Below, piece after piece: positions 51,835 through 60,672 of a stretch of 64,000 bases of DNA. A program made the translations under genes and the position numbers. Positions within the stretch are counted from its first letter, which is position 1. Each line of letters begins with the position of its first letter. Source of the DNA: Microbacterium paulum (GTDB lineage: Bacteria > Actinomycetota > Actinomycetes > Actinomycetales > Microbacteriaceae); assembly GCF_015707995.1 (NCBI RefSeq), contig NZ_JAAGRY010000006.1, positions 1 through 64,000 on the forward strand, read 5' to 3'. The notes beneath the pieces were generated by a model, which did not search any database, was not told where the DNA came from, and saw only the letters and a program-made list of their open reading frames with translations.

Positions 51835-52003
51835 GCAGAACGCGCAGTGCAGACTAACCCCTGAATCGCCCCGTTTCAGTGGAGGGCGAGCCCTCCCACC
51901 CGCGGCTGACGGTGGGAGATGTTCGCACGGCAGTACTGCTGCGCCCATGGGTAAGCGCGCCTGGACTGTTCCCGGGGCGCTTCCATTTGATGATGGATCG
52001 ATG

Positions 52004-52380
52004 TCAATTGATGAGTCCGGCCTTCTTGTACGGATCGATGTACTCCTGCGCGTTGTCCTTCGTGATGAGCGGGTTGCCGACGTTGCCGTTGACCTCATCC
52101 TTGAGGCAGGTCGGCAGGTCGGCAGGTCGGCAGGTCGTGAGCGGCTTTCAAATTCAGTTGTGCGAGTTCCTGCGCGTTCTGGAGCGAGGTAGCCGCCATC
52201 ACGCCGTTCTGGATGAGCAGCGTCGCTTCGGGCGTGCCGTCGACACCGAACGCGAGAGTGTTCTCGAAGCCCGACTTGCCCTCGACAGCCTCGAGCGCAA
52301 CGCAGGCCATGTTGTCGTTCATCGAGATGATCGCGTCGATCTGCGGGTTCGCGGGCGACCAGCCCTCCATGAGAGTGAGA
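52004..52380 (-). pseudogene. RbsB-like sugar-binding protein, C-terminal fragment
   Basis: The minus strand encodes ANPQIDAIISMNDNMACVAL, then GVDGTPEATLLIQNGVMAATS and LKAAHDL, then, after a frame change, VNGNVGNPLITKDNAQEYID and a terminal KKAGLIN. This is the end of a ribose-type periplasmic binding protein. It is out of frame at a block of four 8-bp repeats and cut at about 52380, where glycerate kinase codons begin on the other strand. Confidence 0.8.
52105..52136. repeat. four perfect tandem 8-bp repeats inside the rbsB fragment
   Basis: GGCAGGTC four times in a row. With two or five copies the rbsB frame would be restored; with four it is shifted. It has the form of a slippage-prone contingency repeat, now inside a dead fragment. 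Confidence 0.85.
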
Positions 52381-52851
52381 GACTGGGGTGCCCTGTTCGA
52401 GGACCGCACCGCCGTCCCGGTCGCGCAGGTGCCGGGAGCAGGAGCCGCGGGCGGGTTCGCGGCGCCGTTCGTGGCGCTCGGCATCGGTGGCATCCGCTCG
52501 GGAGCCGATGAGATCGCCGCCCTGATCGGGTTCGACGCGGCCGTCGCGGACAGCGACATCGTCGTGGTGGGCGAAGGGTCGCTGGACGCGCAGTCGCTCC
52601 AGGGCAAGGGGCCGATCGCCCTCGCCCGCCGCGCGGCCGACGCGGGCGCGTTCGTCGTCGCGCTGTGCGGACGCAGCACCCTGACCGAGGACGAGCTCGC
52701 GGCGTCCGGGATCTCGCGAATCGATACGCTCCTCGACCGTGCGGCATCCCCGGCGGAGGCGTTCGACGACGCGGCCCGCGTGCTCGCGCTCGCCGCGGAG
52801 CACGTCTTCGCCGACCTCCCCCTCGTCCTCGAGGCACCGAAGCGCCCGTAG
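52378..52851 (+). pseudogene. glycerate kinase (GlxK/GarK type), C-terminal fragment
   Basis: About 157 residues: QVPGAGAAGGFAAPFVALG, IRSGADEIAALIGFD, VVVGEGSLDAQSLQGKGPIA and ISRIDTLLDRAASPAEA, ending at 52851. The N-terminal half is absent; the frame begins at the fusion with the rbsB fragment. Confidence 0.8.
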
Positions 52852-52891
52852 CGGCGTGACGAGGCGGCCCGGCGGTCGCGTCGGGAGGACG

Positions 52892-53902
52892 TCAGCAGCC
52901 GCAGGACGCGCGCAGGATCAGCTGCATCGGGAACACCTGGGCCCGTGGCGTCTTCGGACCGTCGACGAACGACTCGATCGCCGCCTGCGCCATCTTCCCG
53001 AACGGCTGGCGGACCGTGGTCAGTGGCGGCCACGCGTACTCCGATTCGGCGGTCCCGTCGAAGGAGACGATCGCGACGTCCTCGGGCACGCGGAGGCCGC
53101 GCTCGTGCAGCGCCTGCAGTGCGCCCACCGCCGTCAGATCCGATCCGGCGAAGACCGCCGTCGGAGGCTCGGGTGAATCCATCAGAATCCGCACGGCCTC
53201 GGCGCCGCCCGCCCGGCTCCAGTCGGTGACCACCGGCGCGGGCGCGCGGATTCCCGCGGCGGCAAGCGCGTTCTCCCATCCGGAGCGCCGGCCGTCGCGG
53301 ACGATGGGGTGCAGCGGTCCTTCGATGTAGGCGATGCGGCGATGCCCGTGCGAGAGCAGGTGCTCCGTGGCGAGCCGCGCGCCTTCGACGGCGTCCGCCC
53401 CGACCGTGGAGAAGCCCTGCGCGGGATGGGAGCGGTCGAGGATGAGTCTCGGGATACCCGCGTCCACGGCGCGGGTGGCCGCGTCCGCCGGATCGTCGGG
53501 GAAGAGCGACAGGAAGATCATGCCGTCGACGCCGCGCTCGACGAGGCTGGCGCGCATCAGGCGCTCCCGCTCCGGATCGCCGTGCGTACTGGCCAGCAGG
53601 ATCGAGTAGCCGCGGCGGGACGCCGCGCTGTCCAGCGCGTCGATGCACTCGGAGTGGAACGGATTGATGATCTCGGACAGCACCAGACCGAGCAGCTTGG
53701 TCGATCCCCGCTTGAGCGCGCGGGCGCTGGCGTTCGGCCGATAGTCGAGGGAGCGGATCGCCCGCAGGACGCGATCTCGCGTTGCGTCGGCGACCGGGCG
53801 AGGACCGTCGTTGACGACATAGCTGACCACCGCCGTGCTGACACCGGCAAGACGCGCGACGTCGGCGCGGGTCGCTGGTCGTGGGGGTCCGGAAAGGGTC
53901 AT
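52892..53902 (-). CDS. LacI-family repressor of the alpha-galactoside locus
   Basis: 336 residues. HTH DVARLAGVSTAVVSYVVND (residues about 14-32) with hinge RPNASARALKRG, then a sugar-binding core with NPFHSECIDALDSA and VFAGSDLTAVGAL. Ends in CGC. Divergent from the GH36 gene and close to a perfect-arm palindrome at 54028-54043. The inducer is probably an alpha-galactoside. Confidence 0.9.
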   Translation of the reverse strand: MTLSGPPRPATRADVARLAGVSTAVVSYVVNDGPRPVADATRDRVLRAIRSLDYRPNASARALKRGSTKLLGLVLSEIINPFHSECIDALDSAASRRGYSILLASTHGDPERERLMRASLVERGVDGMIFLSLFPDDPADAATRAVDAGIPRLILDRSHPAQGFSTVGADAVEGARLATEHLLSHGHRRIAYIEGPLHPIVRDGRRSGWENALAAAGIRAPAPVVTDWSRAGGAEAVRILMDSPEPPTAVFAGSDLTAVGALQALHERGLRVPEDVAIVSFDGTAESEYAWPPLTTVRQPFGKMAQAAIESFVDGPKTPRAQVFPMQLILRASCGC

Positions 53903-53971
53903 GGGTCTCCAGCAGAGAGTAGCGTCCCGACGGCCGCGCGCCTAGGGAACGTCCGGGCTCGTCCCGCGAAG

Positions 53972-54043
53972 TCTACTCGAGGTGATTCATTCGAACTCCA
54001 AAGCCGTGAAACAGTTGCATTCGGAATATCTACTGGAGTAGAT
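53972..54043. promoter_or_regulatory. LacI operators before the alpha-galactosidase gene
   Basis: ATCTACT-GG-AGTAGAT (54028-54043) has perfect 7-bp arms around GG. A second, weaker site, TCTACTCGAGGTGA, is at 53972-53985, 56 bp away. Two sites with about five helical turns between centres would allow looping. They lie in the divergent gap between the regulator and the GH36 gene. Confidence 0.65.
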
Positions 54044-54118
54044 TTCTCGACGGCGCCACATCGGCGACCGCAAGCGCGGGCAATCGAAGCCCGCATCGAG
54101 TTTCGAGACGGAGTCGTC

Positions 54119-56305
54119 GTGGTCTTGCTGCCGGGTGTCGCGTTCGCTTACGTGCGCGTCGCAGGTGCGTCCCTGCTGCTCGACTGCCGGGACGGTGGCG
54201 TACCGGTCATCGCCCACTGGGGCGCCGATGCCGGCGAACTCTCCGATCGCGATGTGGTCGGGCTCGCCGATGCCGTGATCGCGCCGCGCGACCTGTCGCA
54301 CGGCTACGCCGTGCCCGTGCGTCCGCGTCTGCTCATGCTGGAGTCCGATGCCTGGAAGGGACGGCCGGGGATCGGCGGCCATCGCGTCGACGGCTCGGCG
54401 TGGACGCCCGCGTTCCGGCTCCGGTCGATCGAAGCGGACTCCGGTGCGCACCGCTCCGCGGACGTCGTGCGCATGGCCGACGGCGGGCTGCGGTTCACGC
54501 TCGTCGACGAGACGTCGGAGCTGGAGCTGATCGTCGAGGTGGAACTGCTGGCCTCCGGGCTGGTCCGGTCACGCGCCACGTTGCGCAACGACGGTGAGTC
54601 GGCCTATCACCTCGACGAGCTCGCCGTCGCCCTGCCCGCTCCGCTCGAGGCGGACGAGCTGCTGGACTTCGGCGGGCGGTGGAGCCGCGAGCGCGCGGCT
54701 TTCCGGGGGCCGGTGGGCCCGCATGCGCACGTGCACGAATCACGCGAGGGGCGCCCCGGATTCGCGGCGGCACCCATGCTCGTCTGCGGCGCGACCGGGT
54801 TCGACTTCGGCGCCGGCGAGGTCTTCGGAGTGCACGTCGGCTTCTCGGGTAATCAGCGATCGTGGATCGAGCGCGACCACGGTGGCATCCAGATCCTCGC
54901 GGGCGGGGAGCTGCTGCTGCCCGGCGAGATCCGTCTCGGGACAGGGGAAGACTATCGCTCGCCCTGGGTCTATTTCGGGTCCGGAAACGGCCTCGACGCC
55001 CTCGCCCACCAGGTGCATGCCTGGCTGCGCTCGCGACCCGGCCATCCCGGCTTCGATCGACCCGTGACCCTCAACGTCTGGGAGGCGGTCTACTTCGATC
55101 ACGACCTGACGCGGCTGCTGGAGCTGGCCGAGGTCGCGGCGCGGGTCGGGGTGGAGCGCTTCGTGCTCGACGACGGATGGTTCGCCGGGCGTCGCACCGA
55201 GCGTGCCGGGCTCGGCGACTGGCGCGTCGACACGGATGTCTGGCCCGCGGGTCTGCATCCGCTGGTGAACCGCGTGCGGGAGCTCGGCATGGAATTCGGG
55301 CTTTGGGTGGAGCCCGAGATGGTGAACCCCGACTCGGACGTGGCGCGTGCACATCCCGACTGGATCCTCTCCGCGGGCGGCGCACTGCCCGTGTCGTGGC
55401 GTCATCAGCAGGTGCTGAACCTCACCGACCCGGATGCGTTCGCCCACGTCCACTCCCAGCTCGCCGCGATACTCGACGAGTACGACATCTCGTATCTCAA
55501 ATGGGATCACAACCGCGAGCTCGTCTCGGCGGGCGACGTGGGGCACGCGGGGCGCGCCGCCGTGCACGAACAGACCCTCGCGTGCTATCGCCTGATGGAT
55601 GCCCTCGCCGAACGCCGGCCCGGCCTGGAGATCGAGAGCTGCGCCTCGGGAGGCGGCCGCATCGATCTCGGCATGGCCGAGCACGTGCAGCGATTCTGGC
55701 CGTCCGACTGCATCGACCCGCTCGAGCGCTACGACATCATGCGATGGACGAGCCAGCTCATGCCGCTCGAGATGCTCGGGGCGCACGTGTCGGGGCCGCG
55801 TTCGCGCACCACGGGACGCACGAGCACGCTCGCCTTCCGCGCGACGGGCGCGCTCTTCGGTCATCTCGGCGTGGAGTGGGATCTGACCTCCGCCGACGAG
55901 GCCGAGCTGAACGCGCTGGCCGGCTGGGTCGAGTGCTTCCGCCGCCACCGCGAGACGCTGTTCACCGGAAGACTGCACCGTCGCGATGTCGGCGACGGAA
56001 CGCTGGCGCTGCGGGGCGTCGTCGACCCCGACGCACGTCGAGGCCTGTTCGAGCTGACCGCGCTGCGCCGGGCCGGGATGTCGCCCGTGGGCCGGGTGCA
56101 CCTGCCGGGGCTCGTCCCCGAGCGTGCCTACCGTGTGCGCGTGCACGATCCGCGCGCGGTGGACGGGCTGGTCGCACCGACATGGATGGATGCCGAGGGA
56201 ACGATCCTGCCCGGCGCCGTCCTCGGCCGAGTCGGGCTGCAGGCTCCCGAGATGTTCCCCGAGCAGTCGCTGCTCATCGAGGTCGAGGAGGTGAGCCCGA
56301 CCTGA
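54119..56305 (+). CDS. GH36 alpha-galactosidase
   Basis: 728 residues from a GTG at 54119, 76 bp after the operator; the frame is open much further upstream but runs through the operator, and actinobacterial relatives start about here. Beta-sandwich N-domain (VPVIAHWGADAG), then the barrel with FVLDDGWFAGRR, the nucleophile Asp463 in YLKWDHNRE and acid/base Asp530 in RFWPSDCIDPLERYD. It hydrolyses terminal alpha-galactosyl residues of melibiose, raffinose and similar sugars. No signal peptide, so it acts on imported sugar. First gene of an operon with the ABC transporter. Confidence 0.9.
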   Translation: MVLLPGVAFAYVRVAGASLLLDCRDGGVPVIAHWGADAGELSDRDVVGLADAVIAPRDLSHGYAVPVRPRLLMLESDAWKGRPGIGGHRVDGSAWTPAFRLRSIEADSGAHRSADVVRMADGGLRFTLVDETSELELIVEVELLASGLVRSRATLRNDGESAYHLDELAVALPAPLEADELLDFGGRWSRERAAFRGPVGPHAHVHESREGRPGFAAAPMLVCGATGFDFGAGEVFGVHVGFSGNQRSWIERDHGGIQILAGGELLLPGEIRLGTGEDYRSPWVYFGSGNGLDALAHQVHAWLRSRPGHPGFDRPVTLNVWEAVYFDHDLTRLLELAEVAARVGVERFVLDDGWFAGRRTERAGLGDWRVDTDVWPAGLHPLVNRVRELGMEFGLWVEPEMVNPDSDVARAHPDWILSAGGALPVSWRHQQVLNLTDPDAFAHVHSQLAAILDEYDISYLKWDHNRELVSAGDVGHAGRAAVHEQTLACYRLMDALAERRPGLEIESCASGGGRIDLGMAEHVQRFWPSDCIDPLERYDIMRWTSQLMPLEMLGAHVSGPRSRTTGRTSTLAFRATGALFGHLGVEWDLTSADEAELNALAGWVECFRRHRETLFTGRLHRRDVGDGTLALRGVVDPDARRGLFELTALRRAGMSPVGRVHLPGLVPERAYRVRVHDPRAVDGLVAPTWMDAEGTILPGAVLGRVGLQAPEMFPEQSLLIEVEEVSPT

Positions 56306-56371
56306 TCCCCGCGTGCGCGCATCGGCGCGCACGCGTCTTTACCGCCAACGATGTCCATGTAAAGGAAGCAA

Positions 56372-57625
56372 ATGAACACCAAGACCCTTCGCGCCGGAGC
56401 CGCGGCCGCGGTTGCCGCCGCGCTCCTGCTCACCGGATGCTCGGCATCCGGCTCCGACAAACCGACGATCACCTTCTCGCTGTACATGACCGCCGACAGC
56501 GCGGCCAAGCCGGTGTACGAGAAGCTGATCGACGAGTTCATGGACAAGACGGGCATCGCCGTCGACATGAGCTACGACACCACGAACTACGAGAACAACA
56601 TCAAGGTGCAGATGGCCGCCGGCAACTTGCCCGACGTCTTCGCGACGCACGGCTGGTCCGTGCTGCGCTACTCGGACTTCCTCGAGCCGCTCGACGACCA
56701 GAGCTGGACCGCGGATGTGAATCCCGCCCTGGACGAGTCGATGCGCGACGCGGAGGGCCACCTGTACGCCCTGCCGGTCGAGTACACCGTGGCGGGGATC
56801 GCGGTCAACCGCGCCGTGCTGGACGCCGCCGGCGTCGACGAGGACTCCATCGCGACGTGGGATGACTTCGACGACGCGCTGGCCAAGGTCGCCGCGTCGG
56901 GAGTGACGCCCATCACCGCCTCGGGCAAGAGCAGCTCGGCCGGCAACATGGCCGACTTCATCGCCTCGAACGCGTTCACCGACGCCCAGCTGACCTCGTT
57001 CAGCGACGGCGAGTTCGACACCGACGCCTGGGCCGACCAGGTGCTCTCGCACGTGAAGGACTGGACCGACGCAGGGTACATCAACCCCGACTACGTCTCC
57101 GCCTCGCTCGATGACATGGCCTCGCAGCTCGCCCAGGGCCAGGCCGCCTTCGCGCTGGTCCCGGCCTCGTCCATCCTCGCCACCGCGCTGCAGCTGAACC
57201 CCTCGGCCGACATCGGGTTCATTCCGATCCCGAACGATCAGGGCGACCGCTACCTGGTCGGCGGCGAAGGCATCCACTCCTTCGGTGTGTCCAAGGCCAG
57301 CAAGAACAAGGATGCCGCGATGAAGTTCGTCGACTTCCTCGCCGAGCCCGACAACGCCGGGGCCATCGCGTCAGCGCTCGGCTCGTACTCGGGGCTGACG
57401 AACGTGGAGGTGAACCTGGGCGTGCTTCAGAGCAGCTACGACCAGTGGGTCGCCCCCGCGGAGCTTCCCACCAAGCCGTTCTTCGACCGCGTCTACCTGC
57501 CCAACGGCATCTGGAACACCATGATCGCAACGACCGACTCCGTCATCACCGGGCAGGCGACCCCGGCAGACGCGGCGGAGCAGATGAAGATCCAGTACGA
57601 CACCCTGCGCAGCCAGGCCGGCTGA
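56372..57625 (+). CDS. carbohydrate ABC transporter substrate-binding lipoprotein
   Basis: 417 residues. AAAGGAAG site; lipobox LLLTGCSAS (Cys about 24). SBP_bac_1 fold with ITFSLYMTADSAAKPVYEKL, LPDVFATHGWSVLRYSDFLEP and TPITASGKSSSAGNMADFI. It delivers the sugar to the two permeases downstream. The ATPase is not encoded here, so a shared MsiK-type ATPase is likely. Confidence 0.9.
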   Translation: MNTKTLRAGAAAAVAAALLLTGCSASGSDKPTITFSLYMTADSAAKPVYEKLIDEFMDKTGIAVDMSYDTTNYENNIKVQMAAGNLPDVFATHGWSVLRYSDFLEPLDDQSWTADVNPALDESMRDAEGHLYALPVEYTVAGIAVNRAVLDAAGVDEDSIATWDDFDDALAKVAASGVTPITASGKSSSAGNMADFIASNAFTDAQLTSFSDGEFDTDAWADQVLSHVKDWTDAGYINPDYVSASLDDMASQLAQGQAAFALVPASSILATALQLNPSADIGFIPIPNDQGDRYLVGGEGIHSFGVSKASKNKDAAMKFVDFLAEPDNAGAIASALGSYSGLTNVEVNLGVLQSSYDQWVAPAELPTKPFFDRVYLPNGIWNTMIATTDSVITGQATPADAAEQMKIQYDTLRSQAG

Positions 57626-57720
57626 CCAGCCACCCACTCCCGGGCCGGTGCGAACACCGTGCCGGCCCGGGCGCCACCCCCCACCCGCAGACCCGATCCG
57701 AATCCGCAAGGAGTCCGCAG

Positions 57721-58644
57721 ATGAGCGTCACCGCACGTTCCCTCGACGCCCCGCCCCGGCGCGGGCGCCCACGCTTCGTCGGCGCGTCGATCAACCTCAT
57801 GTACGTGCCGGCGATGATGCTGTTCGCCGTGTTCATCGTGTACCCCGTCATCCAGGGCGTGAGCATCGCGCTCACGAACTGGGACGGCTACTCGGCGACG
57901 CGATCGTTCGTCGGATTCGAGAACTTCGCGCGGGTGTTCACCGACCCGAATTTCTCCACCGCGCTGATCAACACCTTCATCTACGGCGTGGGCTCCACCC
58001 TCATCCAACAGGTGCTCGGCCTGCTGTTCGCCGTCCTGCTCGACCAGAAGCTGCGCGGACGGCAGGTGGCGCGCGCCGTCATCTACCTGCCCGTGCTCGT
58101 GTCGCCGGTGGTGATGGGACTGATGTACTACCTCGTGTTCCGCTACCATCAGGGCGCGCTGAACGACATCCTCGCCGTCTTCGGCGCCGCCCCGGTGTCG
58201 TGGCTGTCCGATGCGGGCGTGGCCGTCGCGGTCATCGTGATCGTCAACTCGCTCCAGTTCATGGGCATCTCGATGCTCATCTACCTGTCCGGGCTGCAGG
58301 GCATCCCGCAGGAGATCAGAGAAGCCGCGGCGCTGGATGGCTCGACGGGCTGGAGCCAGTTCCGGGCGATCACGATCCCGCAGCTGATGCCGGCCTTCGC
58401 CGCCAGCGTCGTGCTGAACCTCATCGGCGGACTCAAGCTCTACGACATCATCCAGGTGCTCACCGGCGGTGGGCCCGGCTATGCCACCAACTCGGTGTCG
58501 ACTCTCATCGGGCGCACATACTTCGGAAATCAGGCTGCGGGATACGCGGCGGCGCAGGGCGTCGTCCTGTTCCTCGTGATCGTCCTGTGCACCCTGCTTC
58601 TGAACTGGTGGTTCGACCGCACGCGGTCGCGACTGGAGAACTGA
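57721..58644 (+). CDS. sugar ABC transporter permease, MalF type
   Basis: 307 residues; AAGGAG site. Six spans and the EAA motif IREAAALDGSTGWSQFRAITIPQL, which contacts the ATPase. Typical of CUT1 transporters for di- and oligosaccharides. Confidence 0.9.
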   Translation: MSVTARSLDAPPRRGRPRFVGASINLMYVPAMMLFAVFIVYPVIQGVSIALTNWDGYSATRSFVGFENFARVFTDPNFSTALINTFIYGVGSTLIQQVLGLLFAVLLDQKLRGRQVARAVIYLPVLVSPVVMGLMYYLVFRYHQGALNDILAVFGAAPVSWLSDAGVAVAVIVIVNSLQFMGISMLIYLSGLQGIPQEIREAAALDGSTGWSQFRAITIPQLMPAFAASVVLNLIGGLKLYDIIQVLTGGGPGYATNSVSTLIGRTYFGNQAAGYAAAQGVVLFLVIVLCTLLLNWWFDRTRSRLEN

Positions 58645-58645
58645 C

Positions 58646-59466
58646 ATGCGCCGACCGACCAAGATCCTCGTCGCGATCCTCGTGATCGTCGGCTGCCTGG
58701 TGCAGCTGATCCCCTTCTACCTCGCGTTCACCACCGCGTTCAAGCAGCAGTCCGACCTGTCCTCGGTGTGGTCGTTCCCGTTCGGCGCCGTGACGTGGGA
58801 CAACTTCGTGGCCGCCGTGGTCAGCGGCGGCGTGCTGCGGGCCACGTTCAACAGCGCCGTCGTGACCGTCATCGCCACCGTGCTCACCTGCGTGCTCGCC
58901 GCGCTCGCCGCCTACCCGCTGGCGCGTCGGCGCACGCGGCTCAACCGCAGCGTGGAGTTCACGATCCTCGCGGTCATGATGGTGCCGCCCCTCAGTATCC
59001 TCGTTCCGCTGTACTCCCTGCTGAACACCCTCGGGTTGCTGAACAGCTATGCGGGGCTGATCCTGCCGCTGGCGTGCCTGGAGCTGCCGCGGGCGATCTT
59101 CCTCTACACCCAGTTCCTGCGCGCCGTCCCGATCTCACTCGAGGAAGCGGCGCGGGTGGACGGTGCGAGCCGGCTGCAGACGCTGCGCATCATCATCTTC
59201 CCGCTGCTCAAGCCGGTCACGGTCACCGTGATCATCCTCACGGCGGTGTACGTCTGGAACGAGTTCGCCCTGAGTTCCTACATTATGACCAGCACCGACA
59301 TGCGCACGCTCGCCCCGTCCATCGCCGCGTTCTTCGGTGCGAACGGATCGAACACGTCAACGCGGCGGTCGCGGCGGCGCTGATCGGCGTCGTGCCGATG
59401 CTGATCGCCTACCTGTTCCTGCAGCGCTACTTCATGAAGGGGATGCTCGCCGGCGCCGAGAAGTGA
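58646..59466 (+). pseudogene. sugar ABC transporter permease, MalG type, with 1-base frameshift
   Basis: The frame from 58646 runs through six spans and the EAA motif (LEEAARVDGASRLQTLRI) to FFGANGSN and then reads STRRSRRR and stops at 59383. Reading one base back from about 59350 restores the family C-terminus (VNAAVAAALIGVVPMLIAYL, FMKGMLAGAEK) to 59466. No slippery heptamer is present, so this looks like a single-base deletion or a sequencing error. If real, the last span is lost and uptake is probably impaired. Confidence 0.85.
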
Positions 59467-59479
59467 GGATCCGGCGTCC

Positions 59480-60180
59480 TCAGCGCACCGCGGCAGGCGG
59501 CGCCGCGGTGGTCCCGCCGGCGCGGAGGCGGTACGCCGGGACCGGGGGCACATCGCTGCCGCCCCCGTGATGTAGTCGGCGGCCAGGCCGCCGAGCTGCG
59601 CCAGCGGCAGCGCCATGGTGGTGAGATCGCACACGCGTCCGGTGGCCGTTCCACCGATCCCGGCGACGGAGATTTCGTTGGTCACCCGCGCGCCGCCCTG
59701 CCAGAGGGCGGCGCGCGGGTGCGAGGACGATCTCGTCGTTGGTGTAGATGCGCGCGGTGGGGCAGCGTGCGGATGCGAGGATGCCTCGGGTCGCGTCGAG
59801 ACCGGTCTGCTGGCTCATTTCGGACTGACCGACCGCGACCGGGAGGCATTCTACGTCGTACATGGTGCGCTGATAGCCCCGCACCCGCATCTCCGCCGCG
59901 ACCAGTCCGGGCAGGCCGCCGACGAACTTGATGTCACGATGCCCGAGGCCCAGCAGGTAGGCGGTCGGTTCGTACGCCGTCGCGTCGTTGTCGACGACGA
60001 TCTGCGTCGAGGAGCACCCTCGCGGGGCCAGCACCACGACCTTGGTCCCGTCGTGGACCGCCCGCGTGACCTCGCGTGCCAGGTCGGCGGTGCCGGGGGA
60101 GCCGTCGATGTCGCAGCCGCAGAAGACGATTGCCGCAAGCCTGTCGGGTGGGCCGGTGTAGAGTGGCCGCGCATCCTTGC
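59480..60180 (-). pseudogene. LacI-family regulator, decayed
   Basis: The sensor domain is recognisable: LAAIVFCGCDIDGSPG, YLLGLGHRDIKFVGGLPG, ARCPTARIYTNDEIVLA, and in another frame VTNEISVAGIGGTATGR and LGGLAADYITG. The HTH is absent and the frame breaks near 59690. Remnant of a regulator downstream of the transporter. Confidence 0.75.
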
Positions 60181-60318
60181 TTGTGGCTGATCTTGAGCCA
60201 TCAGGTCGGCCGAAGGTCGTGGGAATAAAATGGGAAAAGCTGAACGTCTTCGAACATCGGCCAAGGTAACTGCAGGCGGTTGTCAACCGCGGAGTTACGC
60301 GGCGAACGAGGGTATGTG

Positions 60319-60366
60319 CGACCGGGTGTAGGCCCGGTTCCAGGGTTCAAATCCCTCCGTCTCCGC
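60319..60366 (+). other. 3' end of a tRNA-Ser gene (attachment-site remnant)
   Basis: The sequence holds a long variable arm (ACCGGG-TGTAG-GCCCGGT), a T arm with GGGTTCAAATCCC, and the 3' acceptor strand CGTCTCC. The D arm, anticodon arm and proper 5' acceptor strand are absent upstream, so it is not a functional tRNA. A lone tRNA-Ser 3' end is what integration into such a gene leaves at the far end of an island. Confidence 0.7.
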
Positions 60367-60568
60367 TCTGAAATGCCTGATCATAAGGTGTTTTCTTCCG
60401 TTTCTGCCACGGAATCAGCCATTTCTGTCACGTTCCTGATCGGGCTGGCGTTGAGCAGTCTTGCTGTTCCGTGGGGCTTCGCTGAGCGTTCTGCTCACTT
60501 GGCGTCTGCCAGCAGCGTGGTTTCCGCCGCGGGAGCGCGAGACGGAGAGTGTGAATCCCTCCGTCTCC
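60350..60568 (+). repeat. 15-bp direct repeats of the tRNA-Ser 3' end
   Basis: AATCCCTCCGTCTCC occurs at 60350-60364 and again at 60554-60568, 204 bp apart, same orientation. The 189 bp between hold no gene. The second copy lacks the T-arm stem, so only the last bases of the tRNA are repeated. Confidence 0.75.
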
Positions 60569-60672
60569 TGTGCGATCCGAGCAATGGAGCGTTCGCCAAA
60601 CGTCGGCGAGTCGAGAGCGCGGGTAGGCTCGCCGAGTCGATCCTGCAGTACCGGTTGCGTACGGGGACGCCT

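Noticed and set aside
53309-54118. An extended N-terminus for the alpha-galactosidase.
   Set aside because: This part is the shadow of the divergent LacI gene and the operator region; the GH36 domain begins after 54119.
59335-59360. Programmed ribosomal frameshifting in the permease gene.
   Set aside because: No slippery heptamer or downstream pseudoknot is apparent, so a deletion or sequencing error is more likely.
60291-60366. A complete tRNA gene.
   Set aside because: The 3' half is tRNA-Ser-like, but the 5' acceptor strand pairs at only four positions and no D or anticodon arm is present.
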